This document shows, piece by piece, positions 13,033 through 25,909 of a stretch of 64,000 nt of DNA. The notes beneath the pieces were generated by a model. That model ran no database searches. It saw only the letters and a program-made list of their open reading frames with translations, and was not told the DNA's origin. The stretch is from Phorcus lineatus. Taxonomy: Eukaryota; Mollusca; Gastropoda; Trochida; Trochidae. The translations under genes were made by a program, and so were the position numbers. How positions within the stretch are numbered: the first letter of the stretch is position 1; each line of letters begins with the position of its first letter. Location of the stretch: the NCBI GenBank assembly GCA_921293015.1, contig OV121096.1, positions 24,067,729 through 24,131,728 of the forward strand, read 5' to 3'.

Positions 13033-13070
13033 TTGAGTCCAGTGCCCTGAATGGATCAACAACCATAACT
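13033..13070 (+). CDS. Small linker exon of the acidic-protein gene
   Basis: Exon of 38 nt between the acceptor TTGTTTTTTCAG and the donor GTAAGT. It enters in phase 1 (two bases complete the codon opened at 5979, or at 2714 if the repeat exon is skipped) and leaves in phase 0. It encodes (V)ESSALNGSTTIT and reads straight into ETVTSYTAPEP of the last exon. Support is the exact phase fit plus two strong splice sites; its small size alone would not be convincing. Confidence 0.68.
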
Positions 13071-13347
13071 GTAAGTTTTATTGGTTTTGTTATGTTAAAT
13101 AACTTCAGAATATTCAAACAAGTTCAATAGATGTGTTTTTGATTACTTGTTCCTTATGAAACAACTATGAAAGTTTCCGAGTAAAATTAGTAAACAAAGG
13201 GGACTGATAATTAAGTTGTCTGGATGTACTTGTAGAGGCAATGGGAATAATATTTTGTGTTGTTCCACGTCTCTTTTTCTAAGGGTAGGATGAGCGTTAT
13301 GAGATAACCTTCTGTGCAAGTATGATAAACCAATGTTTCTCCTGCAG

Positions 13348-13572
13348 GAGACTGTTACATCCTATACTGCTCCTGAGCCGACACCTGCGCCTGCTCCAGT
13401 CAGCCAGCCGGAACCTGCACCCGCTCCTAAACAAGCCAACGGAACCGGTGACCCCATATTCGGAATGAGCGCGGCCGAGATGAAAGAGAGGCTCAAGTCA
13501 AAGAAGAAGGTGGATCCTCGCTCAGCCAATGTCGGTTTTATTGAGAAGCACAAATTGTTTGAGCGCATGTGA
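13348..13572 (+). CDS. Terminal coding exon: Pro/Ala-rich segment and conserved-looking basic C-terminus
   Basis: The acceptor TTCTCCTGCAG precedes 13348; 74 codons follow and end in TGA at 13570-13572. The first half (TAPEPTPAPAPVSQPEPAPA) continues the low-complexity style. The last ~40 residues are different in kind: DPIFGMSAAEMKERLKSKKK, then a VDPRSANVGFIEKHKLFERM end, a charged amphipathic helix followed by a compact F-x-E-K-x-x-L-F-E motif. This is the only part of the protein likely to be conserved or to bind a partner. I cannot name the family. The methionine at 13333 lies in the intron and is not a start. Confidence 0.75.
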   Translation, partial: ETVTSYTAPEPTPAPAPVSQPEPAPAPKQANGTGDPIFGMSAAEMKERLKSKKKVDPRSANVGFIEKHKLFERM

Positions 13573-15000
13573 ACATATCTTCTCTTCATTTTGTAAATAT
13601 CCAATCAGAAATTAGCATAACCAGTGGACGAGGGTACCTGTCGGTGGATTTATGGTCCAAGCAGGCAGACCTCGATGTGACAAGACTTTCATGCAAGAGG
13701 ACCAACCGTGGACTTCATCACTCAATTTACATCAGATGAAAGCATTCAAGCCAGCCATTCCACTTTTGAGTTTCTTTACTGAATCATAATGGAGAACCAT
13801 GTTTACGATGGTTTCACACACATATATGAACCTATACATACACTAGTTATATATTCCACTCTATAGAAGGCTTTTTGTTGATTTGTCATTTTCTGGCAGG
13901 TTAGAGAGAGCTTGCTCATATTTTATCTCTTGTTGACAAATGATCAGGATAATTTTTATAGAAGTAAACTCTACGCATTCCATGTTGATGTTTTGATACC
14001 ATGTACAGAGCAGAGAATTAGTGGTAGTATTTGATATATCAGAGAGAAGCTCCAGCTTTACAGACAGAAGCTAAATAACAACAATGTTGCAACTTGGCGT
14101 CCAATATGTGATAAAAGTATGGTGATTCAGACTGTATTGTAGCCCTGAGGGTGCGTTACTAATTGCATATTTCTCTTCTATGGCATTGAAGATTGTGTTG
14201 CATACACATTGTATATTCACCCTGAAACTCGTGTCTGAATTGTATATGCCCTCATAGGTGTGTTACAAGCTATATATTTTAAAATATATCATACAAACTG
14301 TATTCTATTCCATAAAGATGTTACAAATTGCCCTGAAAGCTGTGTACAGTTTGTATGTGCCTTCAAAGATTTAATAAAGTGTATACTTGCCTGTAAAGTT
14401 CTTACAAAGTGTACCATTGCTTTCAAATGCTACAATTTCATACTTTTTCTTAATAATTCATACAAATCTTTAACTTTAATCACTTACCCTTAAGCATGTT
14501 GAAAAATTTATATATAAGATTTCATGAATTGTCGATTCTTTAAGGTGTTTTAAAACTGTATACACCCCCTTTAAGATGTTTCATGAATATATACACATGC
14601 TTGAATGTATGATAAATTGAGAAAAACGTTCTTAATTGTGTGTTATCAATTTGTTAAACATTCTTGAAGGTATATAATGAATTGTATACATATTCGTACA
14701 GGTGTGTTTTGAATTGTATGCATACACTTGAAGGTGTTGCAGATTGTATTCTTTCCCTAACGTGTGTTGAAGGTTTCATACTCGCTTCTTGGTGTGTTAC
14801 AAGTTGTATACTCACCCTGTGCCGTGAGTTACATATTGTATATCAATGCCAGGAGCACATTCTTTCTGATTGCTCACATGTATGGTAAATATTCCAGGAA
14901 CAAATGTATACACATATATTTTGTTAAGAATAAATTCATGAAAATAGAATTCGTCTTCATTTCTATCTATTGAGACTTGAAAAAATTCAATAAATGAACT
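13573..15000 (+). other. Probable 3' UTR with decayed tandem repeats and poly(A) signals
   Basis: Follows the stop codon on the + strand. AATAAA hexamers occur at 14373-14378, 14929-14934 and 14989-14994, and any of them could end the transcript. From about 14140 to 14860 the sequence is built of drifting 40-50-bp units of the form GGTGTTACAAATTGTATAC-CACCCTTAAAG. Open frames inside it are repeat by-products. The true end is not visible. Confidence 0.5.
14140..14860. repeat. Degenerate tandem repeat in the 3' UTR region
   Basis: Roughly a dozen imperfect units share GTGTTACAA-TTGTATAC followed by a CCCT-AA-G segment, with spacing of about 40-50 bp. Unit boundaries have drifted. Confidence 0.6.
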
Positions 15001-16800
15001 GAAATACATGGTAATTCATCCTAAGAGGAATGGAATGTTTTCTGGTCATAGTTCAAGCACCAACCAAGTGTTTAATATTAAAGTATTTGATTCTTTAACT
15101 TTTTATCCAAAAGATACTTAACAATGAATATTTGGTTGGTCTTTTTAGCTTAATTGGTGGTTTAATTCAGGGATGCCTGCCCAGTTGGCCTGAATACCAT
15201 TCATGTTTTGAATCCAAGAACAAATATTTGAAAAGAGGATGTAGTCAGATTCAAACATACCTTGTCTAATGGACCTGAAAAATGTGAGGTTCACTTGTAG
15301 ATGTTTGAAATGGCATAGTTAACTAATTCTCTGGAATTCCGGTATTTATCTGTTGTATTTGTTTTCTTGACTTGAAGGGATGTCGGAGAGGCCCTGATAG
15401 TATTCACTACAATATGATAGAGCGTGTCAAGAAGGAAAGAGTGCATTTTACAAAGCTGAAGTAACAGTTCTTTTCCATATTTTACGATTAACGCAAAGAT
15501 TCTGAATTTGTGTTTTCGTCAGGTTTCGATAACCATTTTGTAATTTCACCAAGTGTTCAAATAGATAAATATGATGAGACAAAACATGGTTTCAGAACTC
15601 TCATATCGAGCAAATTAACAAACAATCGAGTTGATAAATCACAAGAACCAATCGTGTATTATGGTAAACATGTCATTTCATGTTTGCACCTTCATGAGAC
15701 CTATTTGACATTCTGTTTAATTCTTAAACCCATATGAACTACATTCATCATTTATGACAAAGACATCCCTCACGTAAATGCTAGGTCGTACAAACACGCA
15801 CCATGACGTCAGACAGTCATATCCTGAGACGGCTTACCTTGTTCCTGACCACAGGGCTCCATAACTCAGCTGAAGTGCATGACAAGACGGTGATATGTAT
15901 GGTATGCCAGTCGGCTAGGTATTAAACTTTATGTGTGTGACTTCATAGTCACCGGGAGCATAATAACCCTGATAAAGTCGATCATTAAAAAATAGAGTCG
16001 CTTCAAGCAAGAATGTATATACAAAGGAAGACCCAACGTTATCTGATTCGATACTGAAATATGAGAAATAATGAAACAAATCTAGAGGGAATATGAAAAC
16101 AGATATAAACAAACATGTTATATAGAACAATAAACAGTTCGGACCTGCTACAGGTTGCTATATTTAGTGTTCCTTTCTTTACCAAGATATGTTAATTGGT
16201 GCGAAGCTTGAGGGTAAGGACGACTTGAGCATTTTCTTTGAATGTTACTCAATAAGTTCCATAAGCAATGTGTAAAGATTGATAACGACCCATGAGAGAA
16301 CTTTTGTGGAGACGCTGTATCAAAACGTGGCACTGAGAAACAGTTTTCATACATTAAAAATGATGCTCACATTAGTTATCTTAGATTTTGCTCTGAGCCC
16401 GATTTACACTACACGAACGCCTTTCAGAACGTGAACGTTCACGGAGGACTGTTTGTCAATGGAATCCACCTCTTTTTAACTACGTGAAACAATAAGAAAA
16501 CCAATGTTACGATAATGTAGTAAACAATGACCCCATCCGATTATAGCATAAAACTCGAGGGCTTGCCCGAGCATGCCTTTTCTACAAAACTCGGGAATCG
16601 GACTATTATTTAACATAGTAGGAAAAAAAACGCTATGAATTTTTTTTATTGAATATTCCTCTTTAAGGGAAACTTCGCGGGTTAATGTGCCATCACATAA
16701 CGTGATCTATAGAAAATCTGAAAACACTCCTAATCGACTTACAAACCATGGTTTCAAACAAAAGACGCTGTACGTTAAAATAGATATTTATTATTACCTA
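15001..16800. other. No gene seen
   Basis: AT-rich intergenic sequence. The open frames at 15510-15737 and 15915-16354 have no recognisable domain or splice context. A small hairpin around ACTCGAGGGCTTGCCCGAG lies near 16553-16575. Confidence 0.5.
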
Positions 16801-16824
16801 GGAATAGGAATAGGAACCCTTTAG

Positions 16825-16905
16825 CAAGGATCCGCAGTAGCACAGGAGGTCAAGGCGCTGCTTGACAACAAAAAAGATCAGGGTTTGAATCATACTGTTG
16901 TTATA
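16825..16905 (+). mobile_element. Decayed tRNA-like SINE head
   Basis: An A-box-like GTAGCACAGGAGGTCAAGGCG is followed about 35 bp later by a B-box-like GGGTTTGAATC (16881-16891). The downstream body is not recognisable. It could alternatively be a tRNA pseudogene. Confidence 0.4.
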
Positions 16906-17071
16906 TAGACGGTGATTATGAAAGTTACCTTATTTGAGAAAATTTCAATATATATTAGTCTATTTATTTTCTTCGGATGAGCATCTCATAACCGATCATG
17001 GTAATTATGCGACTAACAACCTGCGAAACTGGCGTGTAAAGTAAATAACCTTTAAATTAAACAGAAGAAAT

Positions 17072-17347
17072 GAGGTGGGGTGATTTGGGGATAAACACCG
17101 TTTCAAAAGTATTTCACTTACAGCACAGCTGCTAGTATTACTGCAGGGAGAAAGCCCGCAACACTGTTGTGGCTATGCATTGCGGTGAAATCTGCGAGCG
17201 CTTATATTCGGTGTAGCTTTGAACCCAATCCTTACCGGATATATCGTCCCTTCTTCAAACAAACTTGCTGAGTCCCTGGCGGGGTTTCGAACCACGGACC
17301 TCTTGATCCAAAGCCGAACACGTTAACCAAAGCACTATCCCGTCCCT
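17072..17347 (-). mobile_element. Near-full-length copy of the 7.1-kb SINE family
   Basis: On the - strand it starts GGGACGGGATAG, has a B box matching GGTTCGAA, shares the GCGGGCTTTCTCCCTGCAGTAATACTAGCAG body and ends in CACCCCACCTC. It is clearly diverged from the 7095 copy. The flanking TTAAACAGAAGA and TTTAAACGAAAGA may be an eroded target duplication. Confidence 0.85.
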
Positions 17348-17349
17348 TT

Positions 17350-20300
17350 AAACGAAAGATAAAATTTCGCAAGGATATGATTGTAATGAAGAATGTCCTC
17401 TGAATCGTGTACCCGGATTAAAATACCCTTTTAAAAGATGTGGCAAACGAGAATGCGCTTTACTATACGAAGCATAGCATTCCTGTTTCTTTTATTGATC
17501 CCTGGGTTCCAGACTGGTGATTTTCCCGCCCACTGTAGGTTTGATAGTGATGGAGCGTTACCTGACAAAACTGCGTCAGGGCGACATATTCATCTACAAC
17601 ATCAATCAAAAACCAGCGAGGCGCGGTAGCAGGTACATTAATTGTTCTCTCCCTATTGGCAACGCCAACTGATATCCATGGCAATGAAACCAGTTCAGCA
17701 GCAACATTTTCTCCTTGGCAATGAATCAGCTTGTGAAATTGATTATTAATAAATTCGAATCAATTCCTTTCAACTAGCTACATCAGCCCCCATAACTTGC
17801 TCTTTATTCTTAGATTAGTGCCCACTTTAGAGAAATGTTTTGCTTTATGGTGACTTGAAAGGGAAAATGTTTACAGAAGTGTTACTGTGTAATGCTGATG
17901 TTATTGATAAGAGCCAACGCCAATGTTTCCCATTGTAGCTTGGTCTTGGTTTCTGTCCTTGTTTAATTGAATATTGGGCATTTTGAATCTCAGAAGTATT
18001 TCAATCATCAGAGGTCAAAGTTTCACTGCATCGAAAGCAAAAATTTCAATGACAAAACGTTTAAGAGGGAATGAGATTTTACAAATTGGTGGACTCACTG
18101 ATGAGCAGTAGTGAACATAAACCTTATCACATTGATTTCTGACACGCTCGTGAACGTATATATGGTGAAGAAGCAGACATTTGTTTTCGCAAACGCATGT
18201 TATTGGTGTTACTCTGCGTGACAGGCGCAGTTGACAAATTAGCCAAGAATCACATTTATAACGTCCATTTACAAACCAAATGTTTACGTTCATAATGTCG
18301 ATATTAGTATAAAATAAATCGTACGTTTTTTCCTGTCCTAAACATTTTACAAGAAAATATGATGCATTATTATGTATAGTTTATTCAATCAAATAAAGAG
18401 ATAGAAGAACACAGTTGTAAGGTTTTTATCATAAAACGAGGTGAAACATATGGTATTGTACACTTTCCCAGGCCCATACATAGCCGTGTGATCATTCAAC
18501 CCATGCGTGATGGGGACGAGCTACCGTTAAACGAACCGATACGATATATACTTTCTGATCGATAAGAAAGTAGGTCAGAACCTAGGAGTGCGTGCACTTC
18601 GCCATTACGTTGTGTAATAAAACGTCTCCTTGCCATACTCCTGCTTAATATCTACATTTCTGTGTAAGTAAAGAGGCCTTGATCCAATCTAGATAATAAA
18701 GCATGGCGCAGTTTAAACAAAATACGATCAAGATCTAGTACCTGGTATGTATTTTGGAACCTTATACGAGTTTGTCAACATTGAGATTGTGGAGTTGATA
18801 CTAAACATTCGATAGGCCTTGTGCCCTAAGGGTTACAAGCAGGGGTTATTTGTACACGACGATGTATAGGCTATAATTGGATGTTGCCTATCACATCATA
18901 CATGGTGATGCCTTGATCTTGATCTATGCATTCTTCAAGGTGTTACAAATTTGTCTTTATGTCTTTTCAGGTTGAAATCTTCTTGATCAATCGAAAAATA
19001 CTATATCGCATACCTATGATTCTTAAAGATATTTATTCTTTATGAAGTTGTACCTTTCATCAAAGATCCTTATCACACATCTGGCCTCGTTTTAAACACA
19101 ATTGTTTCTACATGTTCAAAAAGTAGTTTACCAATCAAATACAAGGGTTCGTCAAGGTTGATCACTTAGCCCCTATGTATTTACATTTTCTGACAACGTG
19201 CATGGTATTTAAAACGTTCCTTTATTCGAAAGTAAAAAAGTTAAACTGAACTATTTCTCTGGTCGTAACTGAATCTTAACAACGAAAGGTATACGAACAT
19301 AAAACATATCTTTATCTTATTATTTGCTTAAAAGAAATTTAATGTGTAAAAAAAATTATCATGGAGTGCAGAAGCAATTCCTACTTGTGTAATATAGGAC
19401 TATCTCAAGCTCCCTCTCTAAACAAGGAAATTAATGTAAATTTGATACTGCAAAATGTATAGAAAAAGAGACACTTTAACGGCCTACGTGACCAAATGTG
19501 AGCGCGATATATACAGAATGTACATTGTTTTTTTCAAGTAAAAACAACTAAATAATTGTTGCTCTTTGATGTGAGCTCGAGGTAGCCTTAGGTAAAAGAG
19601 GCCGAGAAATGTTACCTCAGCTTAGTGTACATAAAGAGCACGTCAGATAGTGTTTCTTTTATATCTATTATAAACCTCAAATACAAAGTGTAAAAGGATA
19701 TATCTGTTTTTCTCATTTAATTCTATGCAAACGATGTGTGAATACGGTCATTAGATAAAACAGGCCAGACTTTAACTTAAGCTGAGTATGTGGAGATTTT
19801 ATCTAAGATGTTTCGCATGCATTTCCATACATCATTCAACAATTCTAGGGAAGAGAAAACAGATTTGAGAACATGTTTGCATTGTATCATGTATAAATTA
19901 TTGAGTTGAGAAAAGAGGGAGGTGACTATAAAGGCCTTATGAAATCCTTTCTGTCATAGTATAATTAATGGTTAGCTTCATTACCGTATTCTTTCCTAGA
20001 ATATAACAATTCAGTGTTAGGAAACTTTGTGGAAAAATATATCTCTTATGCATTGAGTAGTTTCATTTTTTATAGTGAACAATATGTCTCTTAAGCATGA
20101 AATATATCTATTTCTTATGGTGAAAAGATGGGAAACTATAGACGATGGTTTTAATGAGATTGCTTCACAGCCCTTTTTAAAACAATAGTATAAATAAAGA
20201 TAAAATGATAAATAATCCACGGGTTCATGAGAAAAGGTAGATTCTTGATGACGAAAGAATATAAAGCATATGCTCGTCTTCACAATCATAGATATGTAAT

Positions 20301-20960
20301 TCAAGTTTAAAGGCTATTCAACGAAATCGTAGGTTTTACACATATTATTTTCAAGTAACTGTTGTAATTTAGGTTTATTTCTTCCTCATATCTGTTTTTG
20401 ATTCATAGTGAAATCCTAACACAATCATTATGCATCACGTATTAACTTAATTAGTTACGTTTTTATCCACATGACTTAAATATTTAACACTTAAACTTGA
20501 AGGTCTCAAAACAGATTATACGAATTCGACACAAAAACTGCATTGTTATATTCTGATCATTTGATTATAGACATTTTAATATGATTTTAAAGAGGCCCAG
20601 TTTTCTAAATATATCTAATATATACAATTTTTTCCTTTCCTTTTGAGGAAAATGAAATAATTCCTGACTACATATGTGAATCTGTTCAGGTGATATCAGT
20701 CAGGTAAAATGCCCATGTTAATTAGACTAAGCTCCAAACATTGACCCTGGCTACTAGGGTAGGTATATTTGCTTGAGTGTGCTGGTCAAACAATGCTTTG
20801 TTGACTTGAGGTCTTTCTATTGGGATGTTACTAGGTCTGAGCTATAGAGAGTCTTATCACGTAGGTACAGACAAACATTGAACGGGTATAACCCCGTGTT
20901 TTCACACTTTTGTATCAATATCATATTTGAATAATACAAAGTACTTATGGGACACTACTA
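17350..20960. other. No gene seen
   Basis: AT-rich sequence without supportable coding, RNA or mobile features. Open frames here are short and lack domain signal. Confidence 0.5.
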
Positions 20961-20976
20961 AATCACTTCGATCTTG

Positions 20977-21420
20977 CCATTTAAAGGGACACTCCATACT
21001 TTTTAAAATAAAATTTATTTTGGCCTTAATAAGAACGCTTAATAGCATGTATGAGGATATAAATTCAAAGCACCACACTTATTCATCCCAAAAAACAAAA
21101 ATACGAGTATATGCATATCGAGTGTTTCATTTGGCGCTATCACTTGTTAAAAGTGATGATTGTCTCTTGAAAAATGCTATTTCGTAAACTTTTCGATGCG
21201 CATCGCTACATTGTGATGCGATTTTTTCTGTAAATGTGGTCGTTTCGATATTTGCCGTTGCAATTCGATTTTGTCTTTGGTTTATCCGGTGTTTAACTTG
21301 TTTATCGGCCGATTTCAGAATATTTAAGTTAAAGTCACTGTTGAATTCGAATGCATTTTAAAGAACCTCGACAGTTGCCAAGGGACAGTTTAGTCGTTCT
21401 TTACACCTCACAACCTCACA
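20977..21420. repeat. TTAAAGGGACACTCC-ended interspersed repeat, partly shared with 24.46 kb
   Basis: Starts TTTAAAGGGACACTCC, a terminus related to that of the 28.4- and 60.2-kb MITEs. Its distal part (about 21295-21410, CGGCCGATTTCAGAA-TTTAA-GTT) recurs at 24455-24565 with moderate divergence. No matching inverted end was found, so the boundaries are open. Confidence 0.5.
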
Positions 21421-21424
21421 AACA

Positions 21425-24400
21425 CTAGAACCTCGTTACAATCTTTTTGTTTTGCTTATATAAGTTTCGAAAAGTACGTTGACTTATTGACGCGCGACAT
21501 TGTCCGGTTGTGTCTCATTAACTTAAACCGACCTATTAAATGTTAATATTCACCTCAGTCTTTAGGGTTTAGGGATGGAGAAACCAGAATTAGAATCAGA
21601 ATCAATAGCGTTTCTCACTGAAATTCAGAGTTCCTGTAAATGGTATAATACAGGCTTTACAGGGTTAAATCTTGAGTAAATTTCAACCGTATTTTTCTTC
21701 AAGTTTGTCTATCGAAGTCATATTTGAATTCTTAAAGTGGCTACGGAAGAGTGTTCTTTCCTTTACGTCTTATCTTAGTTTGCCACGATTTGATCACGCC
21801 CATTAAGTGTTATATAATTTTGATTCATATCATGTCTTTATAATCAATTTGTGAATTCGAATTGTTGCTGTTATAACAATATTGATTGAATACAGTCTCT
21901 TTTGATAATCAATCGATTACCTAGATTATTAAGATTATAATATTTTTTTAATTTTTAATTTTTTTAAATTTTCCACATTATATAAAATTATAATATTTAT
22001 GGCCTAAACCATATTGTTCTGTAACTGGGACAATACGTGAAGGCTTGGCCAAGAACAAAAGGCTCACACCAGAACGGACAAAAGAACGAAGTTATAGCTT
22101 CAAAACATTAATCTCATTTATTATCTTGATGGAATTGGTGAACCATTCCAGTGAGGTGCTGTTAGATATTAAAGAGGAGAAGTAAAGCATGAATTTGATT
22201 ATTACAAATTAGTAACTGTATTCGCTTCACTTAGATCAATCAATAGAGCCAAAAAAATTGAAAATATACGCTTTAATTCGACTACTAGGAGACCTTTTAT
22301 ACCCCTGTTTTGGATAGCCGCCTAATGAGACTGGTGAACGCTTACACAAAATCACCGAAGCATGACTCGAAGCTACGCCCAGTGTGTGACGTGCTAGTGG
22401 GCATCTGAAAGCCCAGCCCTTTGATTTTCTCTGTATTTTTAAGCTAATTCAACAGCAAAATAGAGGCAATAGCATGACCGAAATAATTCCAAAATACGAT
22501 ATATAACGGCTTCATGATATGAACTTTCCCTCTCAGTCGTCAAATCCATCTTAATTAGACTGTGACAATCCTTGGACGCGGTTTTCTTGGGTGGGTTTAT
22601 ATCAAAAAGGTAAAGAACTTGGTCGGTGAGAGATCAAATTACAATGGGATATCACGTAGTGTTACAACATGTATTTATCGATATGAAGTTATAAATTGTC
22701 TCGAAAAAATGATGTTTTTTGTAATAAACGGGAGACAATGTAGAAACTTTTTAATGACTATAGAAAAATCATTTTGTTCACTTCAGTTTCATAACAACTT
22801 TTTACTTATTGGATGATTCGTTTGTATTTAACTAACACATACCATATTCTTATCTAGTATAACATCTCACACCGTGTTGCAATATCTCTGTCTTTGAATT
22901 TAACATTTAATGACATGAAAACATACCTGACGCAAGCGTTAGAAACATCGTATGTAATCCTAAAGAATGTTGGGTCCCGTTGTTCACGATGTACTTTTTT
23001 AAATGTGTGTCATCGTCCTTAGAGGTGCATGAGCCAAATCTCCTTCTCTTAATTTATTGGTTGAATATATATTCTACAAGTTCATTGGTTCAAAATGACC
23101 GGACGCCGTGACAATAAACTAAGTACGAGTCGAAGTTACGCCATTATGACAGGACATATATTCCGCTTGGCGGGTCCAAGGCGTTAAAATTCAAAAGGTA
23201 TAATTAGAGACCATTAAATCAAGAATTGAAATTGAATGCGATAGGATTACATAACGGCCAGCTGTGTCATAAAAAAACCAAACAAACTAGTTAAACCAAT
23301 TTGATTGTTGTGAAAACATTTGGCAGACGTAGTAATTGATGAACAACTTAAATTCAAGGTTAACCTTAGTGACTTAACGCTACCTTAGAGTTTTGTGCAA
23401 CGGGACCCAGGAAGTTATCTTTGCATGTACATTTATGATGTATGACCTACAAATGTGATAGGATTTGACTTCCACTTAGCTATTCTTACGACGATATCAA
23501 CAATAATGTCTCACTCACCATACACTACATGCCTACATTACATTTAGAAAATTGTGTGAACGCCAAAATACATAAAAATATGGATATCATATTCAAATAA
23601 TCCATGGTCAATAATACATTCAATTTTATTTTTATTATTTCTGTTGACTGAAAAAATATATAATTATAATGGAGAATTGTTTTTTAAAATAATCAGTCCA
23701 ATGCAATTTAGCATTAATAGTAAATTCTGAGTTTTGTTGTTATAGTATAAAAATTAAATTGAAAATGCCAAAAGAAATTAAAACCAGTCGATGTTGTTCA
23801 ATCTGTCTCGGTTTTGATTGCTTGTCGTCTCTTCTGTTTCTGTGCCACTCGAACTGTCATTTGGCTCATATAAGTAAGGACAAGTATCGGCCCCGTCAAT
23901 TGAAATTAGCGATTATGAACATGATGAGACACATTCCATAGATAATGATATCTCACTTTCTAAATAGTTGGTGGACATTATGCGTTAATACTAATACTAA
24001 AGGTTATATTTTTATGGGAATAAGGATGCCGGTGCATCCCTCAATATAATGTCCAATAAGTGAGCATAGTTCATGTAAGAAATACTTCCGGAATCTCACG
24101 CGTTAGCGCAATCTTATAACTATGAAAACATGGCGCAGGGTCGTGACTTTGAAAAACATTCCGTAGGAAAGTGCACACAGTATCGTATTTAATCAGGGTC
24201 TTGCGCTTGCAAAAATAGAAATATCCAGACAATGAATTAAACAATAGATTCCTTTAAGGTTTGAGTTGTTTGGATAACGTTTAGTAGGTAAAACCGACAG
24301 TTAAACTGTGAGATTTACTATCGGCTAGTGTTGTTTTACATAACGAGCGAATGATGATGTGCCAACTAGCACGTCACGAAAGATTCACGCTTCAGTGACC

Positions 24401-24440
24401 ACAGGTTCTGCTCGCCGGTCGTAATTAGGCAATTAAATTA
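21425..24440. other. No gene seen
   Basis: AT-rich intergenic DNA. A cluster of T and A runs lies near 21940-21990. No coding region or intact element recognised. Confidence 0.5.
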
Positions 24441-24454
24441 CAAAGCCGTAATTA

Positions 24455-24565
24455 TGTTGTTTAGCGGCCGATTTCAGAAATTTAAAGTTGAGTCCACGTC
24501 AAATTGTAATCCCTTTTAACGAATTCCGAAATCGACCATAGGGCATTTCACCCGATCTTTAACAG
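24455..24565. repeat. Second copy of the CGGCCGATTTCAGAA repeat
   Basis: Parallels 21295-21410, including GATTTCAGAAA-TTTAAAGTT-AGTC and a downstream CCTTTTAACGAA segment. This is one dispersed repeat family of unknown class. Confidence 0.6.
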
Positions 24566-25094
24566 GAAAATCAATAGAATTATCTTCAATTAAGTATTTT
24601 CATATTAAGCGAGTTACAGGTTCTCGGTCGATCCGTTGTATTTGTTCTTTCGTTTCTTGCCACTAAAAGATAACCCGGAGATTTAACTTGCCCAATAGGA
24701 AAATATTTAATACTAATTTTCGCTGAATATCATAATGAATTTATTTCATGCATATTCAACATTGATAATAACACTTTTGAAAGTAGACCAAGACGGATAG
24801 AGTTGATTTGGAGCATGAAAGGGGTTATGTTATCTAGGTCGATTCCTGCTCTTGCGGTGTTCTTGTTTGTAACGGCTTTGTTAAACTGACCTCCCCTCTT
24901 CTATGTAAGTCAGATAGACGTGTATGTGCATATATTTACATTAACACGACACAAAGGCGTATTGTTTAAATCAAATTTGCATCTTGTTTAACATTGTTCT
25001 TACGCAAGCATAAGTTATTCAAAGATATACTTTTCATGAATATGTTATACTTTAAGATAAATGTTATGAATAGACAGAAATGACATAATATCGC

Positions 25095-25612
25095 CACTGA
25101 ATACATATGGAACAAAAACTTACGAAGAAACGATGTTTTACTTACATAATATTCCAAAACATAAAAGAATTTGTAAACTCTGTATTGGTAATGACATTGG
25201 CGATGAATTCCATTATCTATTTATATGCTCTCATTTCACAAATGCCAGAGTAAAATATCTTATACCTTATTTCTACAAAAGACCAAATCTTTATAAAATG
25301 AAGACATTATTTAACAGTAAAATGATAGGTACATTACGAAAACTAGGTCTGTTTTGTAACGTTATCTTAAATGTTTTTAAAAAATGCCGCTAGGAATTAT
25401 TACCTTAAATACCATCATATTCATCATGTATATCTTTGTTTTATATATTAGCATGACATTTGTTTCATGCCTTCATATGTATATATGTCTTTCAAATTCA
25501 TTATTGTACACCGTATTCTAAACAAAATTGTATTTTTTGCATATATGTGTAATGTATATACTCATATGCCGCTGCTTGCGGCCTGAATGTAAATAAAGTT
25601 AAGTTCAGTTCA
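25095..25612 (+). mobile_element. 5'-truncated LINE: end of ORF2 plus 3' UTR
   Basis: An 86-residue frame (25133-25393) carries the C-terminal signature of many LINE ORF2 proteins: RICKLCIGNDIGDEFHYLF, then a C-S-H segment and a hydrophobic LGLFCNVILNVFKKC end, i.e. a Cys-x2-Cys ... DE-H-L-x-C pattern. The 3' UTR follows, ending in AATGTAAATAAAGTTAAG and a short TTCAG repeat. The RT domain is missing, so the copy is dead on arrival. The exact clade is unclear. Confidence 0.75.
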
Positions 25613-25619
25613 GTCAATA

Positions 25620-25909
25620 AGAATTCCATATTTAGAGATTTTGATAAACACCATGACAACTGCTGATCTGAATGCTGATAGAAATTCCGAAACAAAAACT
25701 TATTCAAATGCTGATACAAATACTGATTCAAATTTTGATACAAATACTAATATACTTATGATGGTATGAGTGCAGATGAAATTGCTTATACACGACTGTT
25801 TAGAAACTGATACAATATTGATACACAAGCTGAAACAAATGCTTATACACGTGCTGCCATTGATGATAAAATGCTGAAACAAATGATGATACGAACCTTG
25901 ACACGAATG
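25620..25909. repeat. Decayed 18-bp tandem repeat (left part)
   Basis: Units of the type AATGCTGATACAAATACT recur with drift and resume after the foldback insertion up to about 26360. The array was interrupted by the element at 25910-26261. Confidence 0.65.
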
